DNA of 64,000 nt from positions 1 through 64,000 of the forward strand of contig JBILGU010000014.1 of assembly GCA_044350805.1 (NCBI GenBank). Reading direction: 5' to 3'. The translations under genes and the position numbers were made by a program. A model generated the notes under the pieces. It saw only the letters and a list, made by a program, of their open reading frames with translations. It had not been told where the DNA came from and did not search any database. Shown here piece after piece: positions 32,216-41,792 of this stretch. Source of the DNA: UBA6136 sp044350805 (GTDB lineage Bacteria > Pseudomonadota > Gammaproteobacteria > Methylococcales > Methylococcaceae). Every line of letters begins with the position of its first letter. Within the stretch, counting starts at the first letter, position 1.

Positions 32216-33298
32216 CTAGCCGCGCAGCGCCGCAATGATGGCAGCACCCATTTCCTGGGTTCCGACTTTGCGGGTGCCCTCGGAGTAGATGTCTGCCGTG
32301 CGGTAACCCGCGTCCAGTGACTGGATGACGGCCTTTTCAACGCGGTCTGCATTGACGGCATCGTTAAAGCTATGACGCAGCATCATGGCAACCGACAGGA
32401 TGGTCGCGATCGGATTGGCCACGCCTTTGCCGCTGATGTCAGGTGCCGAGCCATGGATCGGTTCGTACATGCCCTTGCCATTCTTGTCGAGTGAGGCTGA
32501 GGGCAGCATGCCGATGGATCCGGTCAGCATGGCAGCGCAGTCTGAGAGAATGTCGCCAAACATGTTTTCGGTCACCATGACGTCGAATTGCTTCGGAGCC
32601 CGAACCAACTGCATGGCCGCATTGTCGACATACATGTGGCTGAGTTCGACGTCCGGGTAGTCCTTGGAAACTTCGATCATGACTTCACGCCACAGCTCGG
32701 TGCATTCAAGAACATTGGCCTTGTCGACAGAGCACAGCTTCTTGTTGCGCTTTTGGGCGGTCTGGAAGGCGATATGACCGATGCGGCGGATTTCAGATTC
32801 GGTATAGATCAGCGTGTTGAAGCCTTCACGCTCACCCTGGTCATTGACCCTGCGTCCGCGGGGCTTGCCGAAGTAAATGCCTCCGGTGAGTTCGCGAATG
32901 ATCATGATGTCGAGGCCTGAAACGACTTCAGGCTTCAGGGTCGAGGCGGCCACGAGTTGCGGATAGAGGAGCGCAGGACGGAGGTTGGCAAAAAGCTCAA
33001 GTTCGGCGCGAAGGCCCAGAAGACCCCGTTCAGGGCGAACGGAATAATCGAGGGGTTCCCATTTTGGGCCACCGACGGCGCCGAGAAGCACTGAATCTGC
33101 AGCAGCGCAGACTTTCAGGGTCGCTTCCGGAAAGGGCGTGCCCATTGCATCATAGGCTGCGCCGCCAATCAGGGCTTCTTCGGTCTCGACCTTGAGGCCA
33201 TAGTCACTTTTAAGGACATCCAGAACCTTGAGGGCTTCGGCAACGATTTCAGTTCCGATCCCGTCGCCGGGCAATACTGCAATTTTTTTGGTCATCAT
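32216..33298 (-). CDS. leuB: LeuB, 3-isopropylmalate dehydrogenase
   Basis: 360 residues from the ATG at 33298 (one codon later at 33295 is equally possible; the upstream ATG at 33349 adds an unlikely leader). Oxidatively decarboxylates 3-isopropylmalate in leucine synthesis. Visible motifs: IAVLPGDGIGTEIV, IIRELTGGIYFGKPRG and the NAD-binding HGSAPDISGKGVANPIA. It follows leuD after a 179-base gap without clear structure. Confidence 0.95.
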   Translation of the reverse strand: MMTKKIAVLPGDGIGTEIVAEALKVLDVLKSDYGLKVETEEALIGGAAYDAMGTPFPEATLKVCAAADSVLLGAVGGPKWEPLDYSVRPERGLLGLRAELELFANLRPALLYPQLVAASTLKPEVVSGLDIMIIRELTGGIYFGKPRGRRVNDQGEREGFNTLIYTESEIRRIGHIAFQTAQKRNKKLCSVDKANVLECTELWREVMIEVSKDYPDVELSHMYVDNAAMQLVRAPKQFDVMVTENMFGDILSDCAAMLTGSIGMLPSASLDKNGKGMYEPIHGSAPDISGKGVANPIATILSVAMMLRHSFNDAVNADRVEKAVIQSLDAGYRTADIYSEGTRKVGTQEMGAAIIAALRG

Positions 33299-33477
33299 GT
33301 CATGCGAGAGCCCCGATCCAATGCGGTGGGGAGGGATAGCGCGGCGCACACAATAAGGCGCCCTGATTCTCGCTTCTCCTATCGATCTTTGCTATCCAGG
33401 GGTGGTAAGAATGGGGCGTGACCCAGACGCTATGGCGCCCGGATCACGGTCAGCTTTCATGGCAATCAGCGGGAGCC

Positions 33478-34122
33478 TTAGGCCACGTCAGTGAACAGCC
33501 AGGGGGCTTCCTTCTTTCGACGCGCTTCATAAGCGGAAATGTCCTCCGCCCGCTGAAGCGTCAGGCCAATATCATCTAGCCCATTCAGCAAGCGGTGCTT
33601 GCGGGTGGGTTCGATCTCGAAATGAATTTTTTCGCCGAACTTCGTGGTAATCGTCTGGCTGGGGAGATCGACTTCGATCTGGTATCCGATACCCGCCGCT
33701 TCCTGAAAAAGGTGGTCTACGGTCGCGCTATCAAGAATGATCGGCAGAATGCCGTTCTTGAAGCAGTTGTTGTAGAAGATGTCCGCAAAACTGGGCGCGA
33801 TGAGCACCCGGAAACCATAATCTTCTAGGGCCCAAGGCGCATGTTCGCGAGAGGATCCGCAACCGAAGTTTTCCCGGGTCAGGAGAATTCGCGCCCGGTA
33901 TGCCGAGGGTTTGTTGAGGACAAAATCCGGATTCCGGGGGCGGTGGGTGCAGTCCATGTCCGGTTCGCCGCGGTCAAGGTAACGCCACTCGTCAAAGAGA
34001 TAGACGCCAAAGCCACTGCGCTTGATGGATTTCAGGAACTGTTTCGGGATGATCGCATCCGTGTCCACATTGGCTCGATCCAGTGGAATGACCCGGGAAT
34101 TGATGTAACGAAAGGATCTCAT
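33478..34122 (-). CDS. leuD: LeuD, isopropylmalate isomerase small subunit
   Basis: 214 residues. Completes the substrate pocket of the isomerase with LeuC. The family motifs DTDAIIPKQFLK, FGCGSSREHAPWAL and IAPSFADIFYNNCFKNG are seen. Its start overlaps the leuC stop by 4 bases (ATGA), a sign of translational coupling. Confidence 0.96.
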   Translation of the reverse strand: MRSFRYINSRVIPLDRANVDTDAIIPKQFLKSIKRSGFGVYLFDEWRYLDRGEPDMDCTHRPRNPDFVLNKPSAYRARILLTRENFGCGSSREHAPWALEDYGFRVLIAPSFADIFYNNCFKNGILPIILDSATVDHLFQEAAGIGYQIEVDLPSQTITTKFGEKIHFEIEPTRKHRLLNGLDDIGLTLQRAEDISAYEARRKKEAPWLFTDVA

Positions 34123-35879
34123 GATTTGGGTGACCTCTTACGCAAGGTTGATCCCGCCGGACGGGGTGCCGGCTTCTTGGGGGTCGGGGTGGCAGCCGCT
34201 TTTTTCTCTGATGCCACCTTCTTGACCGGAGCCCGAGCCTTTGTGGGCTGCTTCGCCTCGGCGACTTTCACCTCAGCGGGCGCCTGGGTGACCGGGGTTT
34301 TCGGCGCAGTTTTCGCAGCCTTGGGCGACGTCTTGGTCTTGGCCGCTGCGGGCTTTTGGATGGCGGGCGCGGAAGCCTCGGTCGGCTGAGGGGCGGCCAC
34401 GACGACTGTTTCTTTAGCGGGCGGACTGACGGGTTTCGTCGCAGCGACCGGTGCAGGCTTTTCTGCGGGCAGAGGCTTCAGTGACCTGACATCAATGAAA
34501 TGGCCGGTGACTGCCGCTGCCGCGGCCATGGCGGGACTCACCAGATGGGTGCGGCCGCCGAAGCCCTGACGGCCTTCAAAGTTTCGGTTTGAGGTCGAAG
34601 CACAACGCTCGCCGGCCTCCAGTCGGTCAGCATTCATGGCAAGGCACATGGAGCAGCCAGGATCTCGCCATTCAAAGCCTGCGGCAACAAAGATCTTATC
34701 GAGACCTTCATCTTCTGCCTGTTGTTTGACCAGGCCTGAACCTGGAACAACCATGGCCAGCTTGATGTTACCGGCGACCTTGCGGCCTCGGGCGACCTCT
34801 GCGGCTGCCCGCAGATCTTCAATGCGTCCGTTGGTACAGGATCCGATAAAGACCTTATCCGGCTTGATTTCGCTGATGGGTGTGCCGGCCTTGAGCCCCA
34901 TGTACTGCAGTGCGCGTTCCATGCCATCCCGCTTGACGGCATCTTTTTCCTGGGCAGGATCCGGGACCTTGGCATCGACCGGCAGAACCATCTCGGGTGA
35001 GGTGCCCCAGCTGACCTGCGGCTTGATCTCTGCGGCGGCCAATTCGATGATCGCATCAAAAGTGGCATCTGCATCACTCTTGAGGTTCTTCCAGCTAATG
35101 ACGGCCTCGTCCCAGAGCCGGCCGGTGGGGGCCATCGGGCGCCCTTTAAGGTAATTGATCGTGGTGTCGTCCACGGCGACAAGGCCTGCGCGGGCTCCCC
35201 CTTCAATCGCCATGTTACAGAGGGTCATGCGCCCTTCCATCGTCAGGCTGCGAATGGCAGATCCCGCAAATTCGATGGTATAGCCCGTGCCGCCGGCCGT
35301 TCCGATTCGACCGATGACGGCCAGGATGATGTCCTTGGCCGTGACGCCGACGCCAAGGGTGCCTTCAACCTTCACCTGCATGGTCTTCGACTTTCTCTGG
35401 ACCAGGCACTGGGTGGCCAGCGCATGTTCCACTTCGGAGGTTCCGATGCCAAAGGCGAGGGCACCGAATGCGCCATGGGTCGCCGTGTGCGAGTCGCCAC
35501 AGACAATGGTCATGCCGGGGAGGGTGGCTCCCTGTTCGGGTCCCATCACGTGGACAACGCCCTGACGCACATCACCCATCGGGAATTCCAGAATGCCGAA
35601 TTCCTCACAATTCCGGTCGAGGGTTTCGATCTGGAGTTTTGCAATGGGATCTGCGATGCCCTTTGCGCGGTCCTTCGTGGGGACATTGTGGTCGGCGGTG
35701 GCGAGGTTGGCGCCTTTGCGCCACACCTTACGCCCGGACAGTCTGAGACCTTCGAAGGCCTGCGGGGACGTTACTTCATGCAGCAGTTGGCGATCGACGT
35801 AAATCAGGGCCGAACCATCCGGTTCGGTGCACACCACATGTGCATCCCACAGTTTGTCATAGAGGGTTTTGCCGGCCAT
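34119..35879 (-). CDS. leuC: LeuC, isopropylmalate isomerase large subunit, with a long Ala/Pro/Lys tail
   Basis: 586 residues against about 465-475 for the family. Residues 1-467 are a normal aconitase-fold LeuC: CGDSHTATHGAFG near 127-139, and 4Fe-4S ligands Cys348 (GSCTNGR), Cys409 and Cys412 (PGCSMC). From residue 468 there is a 119-residue low-complexity tail of Ala, Pro, Lys, Thr and Val ending in LRKRSPKS, coded at 34122-34478. The tail is basic and histone-H1-like. The frame stays open into the leuD overlap, so it is not an obvious frameshift artefact. Enzyme assignment is certain; the tail's role is unknown. Confidence 0.95.
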   Translation of the reverse strand: MAGKTLYDKLWDAHVVCTEPDGSALIYVDRQLLHEVTSPQAFEGLRLSGRKVWRKGANLATADHNVPTKDRAKGIADPIAKLQIETLDRNCEEFGILEFPMGDVRQGVVHVMGPEQGATLPGMTIVCGDSHTATHGAFGALAFGIGTSEVEHALATQCLVQRKSKTMQVKVEGTLGVGVTAKDIILAVIGRIGTAGGTGYTIEFAGSAIRSLTMEGRMTLCNMAIEGGARAGLVAVDDTTINYLKGRPMAPTGRLWDEAVISWKNLKSDADATFDAIIELAAAEIKPQVSWGTSPEMVLPVDAKVPDPAQEKDAVKRDGMERALQYMGLKAGTPISEIKPDKVFIGSCTNGRIEDLRAAAEVARGRKVAGNIKLAMVVPGSGLVKQQAEDEGLDKIFVAAGFEWRDPGCSMCLAMNADRLEAGERCASTSNRNFEGRQGFGGRTHLVSPAMAAAAAVTGHFIDVRSLKPLPAEKPAPVAATKPVSPPAKETVVVAAPQPTEASAPAIQKPAAAKTKTSPKAAKTAPKTPVTQAPAEVKVAEAKQPTKARAPVKKVASEKKAAATPTPKKPAPRPAGSTLRKRSPKS

Positions 35880-35926
35880 AGGCGTCAGGTCTCGGTAAGG
35901 GTCTAGGAAGTCAGGGTCAAGCCGTC

Positions 35927-36580
35927 TCAGTTGGCGGCATCAAGGACCTCGAACAGTTTCTGGGTGATGGCGTCCACGCTGCCAATGCCATTAATACTGG
36001 CAAACCGAACAGATCCCTGTTCGGCCTTGGTCTGGTAATAACCCACCAGAGGCTTGGTCTGCTCATGATAGACCGAGAGCCTTTTGCGAACCGTCGCTTC
36101 GCTGTCATCGTCGCGTTGAATCAACGCTTCGCCGGTGATGTCATCGATCCCTGCCTGCTTGGGCGGGTTGAAAACGACATGATATGAACGGCCTGAGGCA
36201 GGATGCACCCTTCGACCACTCATGCGGCGAACGATCTCCTCATCATCGACGACGAATTCGATGACGACATCGATCGTAATGGCCAGAGCTTCAAGGCCAT
36301 CAGCCTGCGCGATCGTCCTCGGAAAACCGTCCAGTAGAAAGCCTTTACGGCAGTCATCCGCGGTGATTCGCTCCTTGATCAAGCCCAAAATGATGTCGTC
36401 GGAAACCAAAAGCCCCGCATCCATGATCTTTTTGGCGGCAAGGCCCAGTTCCGTTCCATCCCGAACCGCGGCACGCAGCATGTCGCCGGTCGAAATTTGA
36501 GGGATATCGAACTTCTCGGTGATGGCCTGTGCCTGGGTGCCTTTGCCCGAGCCGGGCGCACCTAGGAGGATGACTCGCAT
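35927..36580 (-). CDS. adk: Adenylate kinase
   Basis: 217 residues. Converts ATP and AMP to two ADP. P-loop GAPGSGKGTQAQ at residues 7-18, GFPRTIAQADGL in the core, and a long-type LID domain around SGRRVHPASGRSYHV without zinc-binding cysteines. It lies 47 bases upstream of leuC. Confidence 0.96.
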   Translation of the reverse strand: MRVILLGAPGSGKGTQAQAITEKFDIPQISTGDMLRAAVRDGTELGLAAKKIMDAGLLVSDDIILGLIKERITADDCRKGFLLDGFPRTIAQADGLEALAITIDVVIEFVVDDEEIVRRMSGRRVHPASGRSYHVVFNPPKQAGIDDITGEALIQRDDDSEATVRKRLSVYHEQTKPLVGYYQTKAEQGSVRFASINGIGSVDAITQKLFEVLDAAN

Positions 36581-36694
36581 CGCAACGTCTCCACGTAAAA
36601 ATGACGCGATTCTCGCATATTCAGGGGGTGGCTGCCCATAGGCTGACCCGTGTCCTGAGATGGAATGGGGATTGAGAGGCGACGGGGCGAAGCA

Positions 36695-37537
36695 TCACAG
36701 AAGCAAGTTCGGAAGTTGATAAGTGGGCGGGTAGGGGAGGTCTTCGGCAAAAAAGCTGAGTTCGGCCACGCCGCCGGTCACCAGAGCGGAATCAATGCCA
36801 ATGGCGTGTGCCCCCCGAATATCGGTTTCGATCTGGTCCCCGATCATGACAGCATTCCGGGTGCCCGCCCGTCGAACGGCTTCTTCAAAGAGGGCCGGCA
36901 TGGGTTTTCCGAGGATGGTAAAGCGGATGTCCTTTCGCTCGGGATAGCGTTGCCGCAAAACGGCCTCAATCAGGGTGGCCATGGCACCACAGGTCAGCCC
37001 GAAGCCGTCAGGTTTGGGGTAGATCAAATCCGGGTTAGGCAGGACGAGGGCAACCGGGCGGTCGGCATCAAAGCGCTGGATCAGATGGGTCAAGGTCGCA
37101 TCCATGTGCTCGACAAAGGGGAAGCCGACCTGATCTCCGATGACGAGGACGTCGAAGGGTTCTGTGGCGGGAACCGCAATCCCCTGGGCCTGTTCCACGA
37201 ATCGATGGCTGTCCTCAGGGCCCAAGACCGCGCAGCGTTGGCCCTCAAGGCCCTGCGCCTTGAAATGCGGTGCGATCAATGATCCCGCGGTGATGATCTG
37301 ATGGGCTTCCAGACGAAAACCAAACTGCTGATAACGAATGGCTGCGTGCTCGGGAAGGCGGGCAGCGGAGTTGGTCACCACAAAATAGGGTTTTCCCAGT
37401 TGATGCAGTCTTTCCAGAAGCTGGCAGGCACCCGGGAGGGGGCCGTCGCGATGGAGCAGAACCCCGTAGGCATCAAAGAACAGCGCATCGTAGCGTTCGA
37501 TGAGGGTTTCGGGATGGATCCGAGGGGCGGGCGGCAT
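36695..37537 (-). CDS. HAD family IIA hydrolase (NagD-like phosphatase)
   Basis: 280 residues from the ATG at 37537; the open frame runs back to 37711 but the extra part has no family character. HAD motif I is FFDAYGVL (nucleophile and acid Asp replaced in spacing DAYG: first Asp present, second position Tyr-Gly as in this subgroup), motif II VVTNSA, motif III GKP, motif IV GDQIETDI. IIA-type cap domain between motifs II and III. A phosphatase of unknown substrate, perhaps a sugar or nucleotide phosphate. Divergent from glk. Confidence 0.85.
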   Translation of the reverse strand: MPPAPRIHPETLIERYDALFFDAYGVLLHRDGPLPGACQLLERLHQLGKPYFVVTNSAARLPEHAAIRYQQFGFRLEAHQIITAGSLIAPHFKAQGLEGQRCAVLGPEDSHRFVEQAQGIAVPATEPFDVLVIGDQVGFPFVEHMDATLTHLIQRFDADRPVALVLPNPDLIYPKPDGFGLTCGAMATLIEAVLRQRYPERKDIRFTILGKPMPALFEEAVRRAGTRNAVMIGDQIETDIRGAHAIGIDSALVTGGVAELSFFAEDLPYPPTYQLPNLLL

Positions 37538-37726
37538 CGGGCTGAGCCTGCTCAAAGCAAGGTTAACGGGCAATTCTCTCTCAAAAACGCCATAGCGAAA
37601 AGGGATTCCGCTCGCTTGGCTGGAAAAGCGAAACGGTGTGAGTGAAAACCCCCGCATCATGGAGTGGGGCCTCGGTTCAAAACGGTGTAGTCTAGGATCC
37701 ACTGCCAGCAAATTTCAGGGGTTCGC

Positions 37727-38716
37727 ATGCTTTTAGCCGGAGACATCGGGGGCACCAAGACCATCTTGGCGCAGTACGAAAAAAATACCGACGGACTGGA
37801 GCGGGTTCGCGAACGACTGTTCCCCAGCGCCGACTATGCCTCTCTGGAGGAGATTGTTCAGGAGTTTCTGAGTGATCAGAGCGTTTCCGTCGAAGCGGCC
37901 TGCTTTGGGGTTGCAGGGCCTGTTTTTGACGGAGTCTCCAGAATCACCAACCTCCCGTGGGTCATTGACGAGAAGGTCCTCTCGAAGGTGGCTTCGATCC
38001 CGCGGGTCAAATTGCTGAATGATCTTCAGGCCATGGCTCTGGGACTTTTGAGGCTCGGCCCTGAAGAATGGCTGGAGCTTAATCCGCATGCGGAGTCTCG
38101 CGTTGGCAATCGGGCCGTTGTGGCTGCCGGGACAGGACTGGGCGAGGCCATTTTGTTTTGGGACGGCATGAACTATCACCCGATTGCCACCGAAGGCGGA
38201 CATACCGACTTCGCACCGGGTGATGCCTTTGAAGATGGACTCTTGGTCTATCTCAGGGAGAAATTCTCCGGCCATGTCAGCATGGAACGCATTCTTTCGG
38301 GTGCTGGAATTGCCGAACTCTACGGCTACATGCGTTCGACCGGAATGCTGCCGGAGTCAGAAGCGCTCGCCGCGGCCCTTCAGACGGCTGAAGATCCGGC
38401 ACGTGAAATCAGTTTTCATGCGCTGGAATATCACGATCCGCTGGCGCGGGAGACTCTCCGTCGGTTTGCGCGCATTTATGGCGCCGAGGCTGGCAATCTG
38501 GCTTTGAAGTGCCTGTCCCGGGGTGGCGTTCTGATCGGGGGCGGCATCGCGCCCAAGATCCTCAATGCGCTGGTGGAGGACGGCCAGTTCATGGCCGGGT
38601 TCCTGGCCAAGGGGCGCTTCTCTCACTTTCTCAAGGAGCTCCCGGTCCGTGTGGCACTCAATCCCAATACGGCCCTTTTGGGTGCGGCGGACTATGCCGC
38701 ACGTTGCATGATCTGA
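37727..38716 (+). CDS. glk: Glucokinase
   Basis: 329 residues of the bacterial ROK-unrelated Glk family (E. coli type). The ATP-binding LLAGDIGGTKTILA is at 2-15; FGVAGPVFDG and VKLLNDLQAMALGL hold the sugar-binding Asn/Asp, and AAGTGLGEA the phosphate loop; GGVLIGGGIAPKI lies near the end. It phosphorylates glucose for glycolysis, fitting the glucosidase and phosphorylase in this window. Confidence 0.93.
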   Translation: MLLAGDIGGTKTILAQYEKNTDGLERVRERLFPSADYASLEEIVQEFLSDQSVSVEAACFGVAGPVFDGVSRITNLPWVIDEKVLSKVASIPRVKLLNDLQAMALGLLRLGPEEWLELNPHAESRVGNRAVVAAGTGLGEAILFWDGMNYHPIATEGGHTDFAPGDAFEDGLLVYLREKFSGHVSMERILSGAGIAELYGYMRSTGMLPESEALAAALQTAEDPAREISFHALEYHDPLARETLRRFARIYGAEAGNLALKCLSRGGVLIGGGIAPKILNALVEDGQFMAGFLAKGRFSHFLKELPVRVALNPNTALLGAADYAARCMI

Positions 38717-38752
38717 ATTCGTCTGTTTGTTCGGGCCAGGCCCCGGTTGGGC

Positions 38753-38758
38753 TATAAT
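38753..38758 (+). promoter_or_regulatory. Perfect -10 element of the glyQS promoter
   Basis: TATAAT, 39 bases before the glyQ start codon. The -35 region is poor (TTCGGG at 17 bases). Confidence 0.55.
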
Positions 38759-38796
38759 CCGGCCTTTATTTTTGCATGCCATAGGGAGCGGCCGGC

Positions 38797-39711
38797 GTGT
38801 CCCCAAAACAACGCGATGTTTCGACTTTTCAGGGCCTGATTCTGGCCCTTCAGGACTACTGGGCAGCTCAGGGCTGCGTCATTCTTCAGCCGCTGGATCT
38901 TGAAGTCGGGGCCGGGACCTTTCATCCGGCCACCTTTCTAAGATCGATAGGTCCTGAGCCCTGGAATACAGCCTATGTCCAGCCCTCGCGGCGTCCGACC
39001 GATGGCCGCTACGGCGAAAACCCCAATCGCCTCCAGCACTACTACCAGTTTCAGGTGATCATGAAACCGTCTCCGGCGGACTTTCAGGACTTGTACCTGG
39101 GATCCTTGGCTTACCTTGGGTTTGATCTCGAGGAGCACGACATCCGCTTTGTCGAGGACAACTGGGAGTCCCCCACCCTGGGGGCCTGGGGCTTGGGGTG
39201 GGAAGTCTGGCTGAATGGCATGGAAGTGACCCAGTTCACCTATTTTCAACAGGTTGGCGGTCTCGATTGTCGTCCGGTCAGTGGGGAAATCACCTACGGT
39301 CTGGAAAGAATCGCGATGTATCTCCAGGCCAAGGCCAGTGTCTTTGATCTGGTCTGGGCGGATGGACCGCAGGGCATCGTGACCTATGGCGATGTTTACC
39401 ACCAGAACGAAGTTGAAATGTCGGCTTTCAATTTTGAACACGCCGATACGAACTTCCTTTTTGGGGCCTTTGATACCTATGAGCGGGAGTCCAAGCGCCT
39501 GATCGCCTTGGATCTTCCGCTTCCGGCCTATGAAATGGTGCTCAAGGCATCCCATTCCTTCAATCTTCTCGATGCCCGCAAGGCCATTTCGGTGACCGAG
39601 CGCCAGCGCTTCATCCTGCGCGTCCGAGAACTGGCCCGTGCCGTTGCCGAAGCCTACTACCAACGTCGGGAAAGCCTTGGCTTCCCCATGCTGAATCCAA
39701 AGGTTCGCTGA
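38797..39711 (+). CDS. glyQ: Glycyl-tRNA synthetase alpha subunit
   Basis: 304 residues from a GTG preceded by AGGGAGCGG. Catalytic class II subunit of the alpha2beta2 enzyme. The family signature ALQDYWAAQGCVILQPLDLE is at about 13-32; YVQPSRRPTDGRYGENPNRL follows at about 51-70. It is 1 base from glyS. Confidence 0.97.
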   Translation: MSPKQRDVSTFQGLILALQDYWAAQGCVILQPLDLEVGAGTFHPATFLRSIGPEPWNTAYVQPSRRPTDGRYGENPNRLQHYYQFQVIMKPSPADFQDLYLGSLAYLGFDLEEHDIRFVEDNWESPTLGAWGLGWEVWLNGMEVTQFTYFQQVGGLDCRPVSGEITYGLERIAMYLQAKASVFDLVWADGPQGIVTYGDVYHQNEVEMSAFNFEHADTNFLFGAFDTYERESKRLIALDLPLPAYEMVLKASHSFNLLDARKAISVTERQRFILRVRELARAVAEAYYQRRESLGFPMLNPKVR

Positions 39712-39712
39712 G

Positions 39713-41788
39713 ATGACCGAATTTCGTGATGTGCTTTTTGAATTGGGTACGGAAGAGCTTCCTCCCAAGTCACTTCTGACGCTGAGTCGCTCGCTGGGCC
39801 AGTTGGTCGATGAGGGCCTGGCCAAGGCCGGCATTCGCCACGGCGGGATTGAACCCTATGCGTCTCCCCGACGGCTTGCGCTGCTGATTCGTGAAGTCGC
39901 CGTTTCTCAGCCTGATCAGGAAGTTGAACGCCGGGGACCTGCGGCCAACGCTGCCTTTCAGGCCGACGGGAGTCCGAGCAAGGCGCTGGAGGGGTTCCTC
40001 AAGAGCGCGGGAGCCCGTGTGGGTGACCTTTTGACGCTGGAAACGGACAAGGGCGCCTGGGTTGCCGTCCGTCAGGTCGTCAAGGGCGTCGAGACCCGCG
40101 AATTTTTACCGGAACTTTTTCGTCAGGCTCTGGCGGGACTCCCCATTGCCAAGCGCATGCGCTGGGGGAATGGCACGGCCGAGTTCGTGAGGCCGGTGCA
40201 TTGGGTGGTTCTTCTTTTCGGGGCCGAGGTCGTCCCGGCTGAAATCCTGGGTGTCGAGACCGGCCGCACCAGCCGGGGGCATCGATTCCACTGCAAAACC
40301 GCGATCGAGTTCAAGGTTCCGACCGACTATCTCGAAACCCTTGAACATTCGGGGTTCGTGATCGCCGACTTTGACCGTCGACGGGCCGCCATTCGGCGCC
40401 AAGCCGAAGAGGCGGCAGCCTCCGTCGGGGGGGTTGCCGTCATTGATGCCGATCTTCTGGATGAAGTGACTGCTCTGGTTGAATGGCCGGTCCCCGTGCT
40501 GGGCAACATTGAAGCCCGTTTCTTGACGCTGCCGGCGGAAGTCCTGATCACGACACTGCAGGCCAACCAGAAGTATTTTCCGATCCGCGCCGGGGATGGA
40601 AGGCTTTTGCCGCATTTTATTACCTTCAGCAATCTTGCAAGCTCGCGTCTTGAGACGGTTCGGGAAGGCAATGAACGCGTTGTCAGACCCCGACTCTCTG
40701 ATGCCGAGTTCTTTTGGAACCTCGATCGCAAAAGAACCCTCGAAAGCCGCGTGGATGACCTTGCGAACGTCACCTTCCAGAAAGTCCTGGGTTCCTTGCT
40801 CGACAAGACCCACCGCGTGGTTCATCTCTCCGGCGCTATTGCGCGAAAGCTGGACGTCGACGCTGCGCTTGCTGAACGAGCGGCACGGCTCGCCAAGGCG
40901 GACCTTCTCACGACGATGGTGGGCGAATTTCCGGAGCTCCAGGGCACCATGGGGCGCTACTATGCGGCAGCAGAAGGGGAGCCGTCGGCGATTGCTGAGG
41001 CCATCGAGGAACAGTATCTTCCCAAAGTGTCGGGTGGCGATTTGCCATCCACGCCCGTGGGGCAGGTCGTGGCTCTGGCTGAAAAGCTGGACACACTGAC
41101 CGGGATTTTCTCCGCCGGCTTGATTCCGACCGGAGACAAGGATCCCTATGCGCTTCGGCGGGCTGCGCTGGGCGTGATCCGGATCTCCATTGAGGGCGCA
41201 CTCGATCTGGACTTGGCGCATTGGGTTTCCGAGGCCTTGTCGCCGCTAACCCATGCGTTTGATCGGGACAAGACCTGCGAGTTGGTCCTGAACTTTATTC
41301 ATGACCGCCTGAGGGGGTATTTGGTCGAGCGCGGTGCGCGTCCGGATGAATTCGATGCCGTTCTCGGCGTCAATCCCCAAAGTCTGGTCGACTTTGAGCG
41401 CCGCCTTGCCGCGGTCCGGGATTTTAGGATGTTGCCCGAGGCCGAGAGTTTGTCTGCGGCCAACAAGCGCATCCGCAATATTCTCCGTAAATCCGAAGAG
41501 CCGCGGGTTGCGACCGTGGATGAGTCCATTTTGCAAGATCCCCTGGAAAAGACGCTTCTTCAGGCCGCTCGCGATGCGCGGGAGGCGACCACAACCCTTC
41601 TGGCGGAGGGTCACTATGGCGCTGCATTGAAGCGTCTTGCGAGTCTGCGCGAACCGGTCGATGCCTTCTTTGAGGGGGTGATGGTGATGGCCGATGATCC
41701 TGCACTCAAGGCCAATCGCATTGGACTGCTTTCGATCATTGAGGGGCTCTTCCTCGATATCGCCGACATCTCTCGGCTTCAGGGATAG
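39713..41788 (+). CDS. glyS: Glycyl-tRNA synthetase beta subunit
   Basis: 691 residues, the normal length. Begins with the typical FELGTEELPPKSL motif; HD-like central region and C-terminal DALR-type anticodon-binding domain (about 580-680). Binds tRNA-Gly for the GlyQ partner. Directly followed by gmhB after 4 bases. Confidence 0.96.
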   Translation: MTEFRDVLFELGTEELPPKSLLTLSRSLGQLVDEGLAKAGIRHGGIEPYASPRRLALLIREVAVSQPDQEVERRGPAANAAFQADGSPSKALEGFLKSAGARVGDLLTLETDKGAWVAVRQVVKGVETREFLPELFRQALAGLPIAKRMRWGNGTAEFVRPVHWVVLLFGAEVVPAEILGVETGRTSRGHRFHCKTAIEFKVPTDYLETLEHSGFVIADFDRRRAAIRRQAEEAAASVGGVAVIDADLLDEVTALVEWPVPVLGNIEARFLTLPAEVLITTLQANQKYFPIRAGDGRLLPHFITFSNLASSRLETVREGNERVVRPRLSDAEFFWNLDRKRTLESRVDDLANVTFQKVLGSLLDKTHRVVHLSGAIARKLDVDAALAERAARLAKADLLTTMVGEFPELQGTMGRYYAAAEGEPSAIAEAIEEQYLPKVSGGDLPSTPVGQVVALAEKLDTLTGIFSAGLIPTGDKDPYALRRAALGVIRISIEGALDLDLAHWVSEALSPLTHAFDRDKTCELVLNFIHDRLRGYLVERGARPDEFDAVLGVNPQSLVDFERRLAAVRDFRMLPEAESLSAANKRIRNILRKSEEPRVATVDESILQDPLEKTLLQAARDAREATTTLLAEGHYGAALKRLASLREPVDAFFEGVMVMADDPALKANRIGLLSIIEGLFLDIADISRLQG

Positions 41789-41792
41789 GCGT

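Noticed and set aside
40106..41221. 371-codon open frame on the minus strand
   Set aside because: Antisense shadow of glyS.
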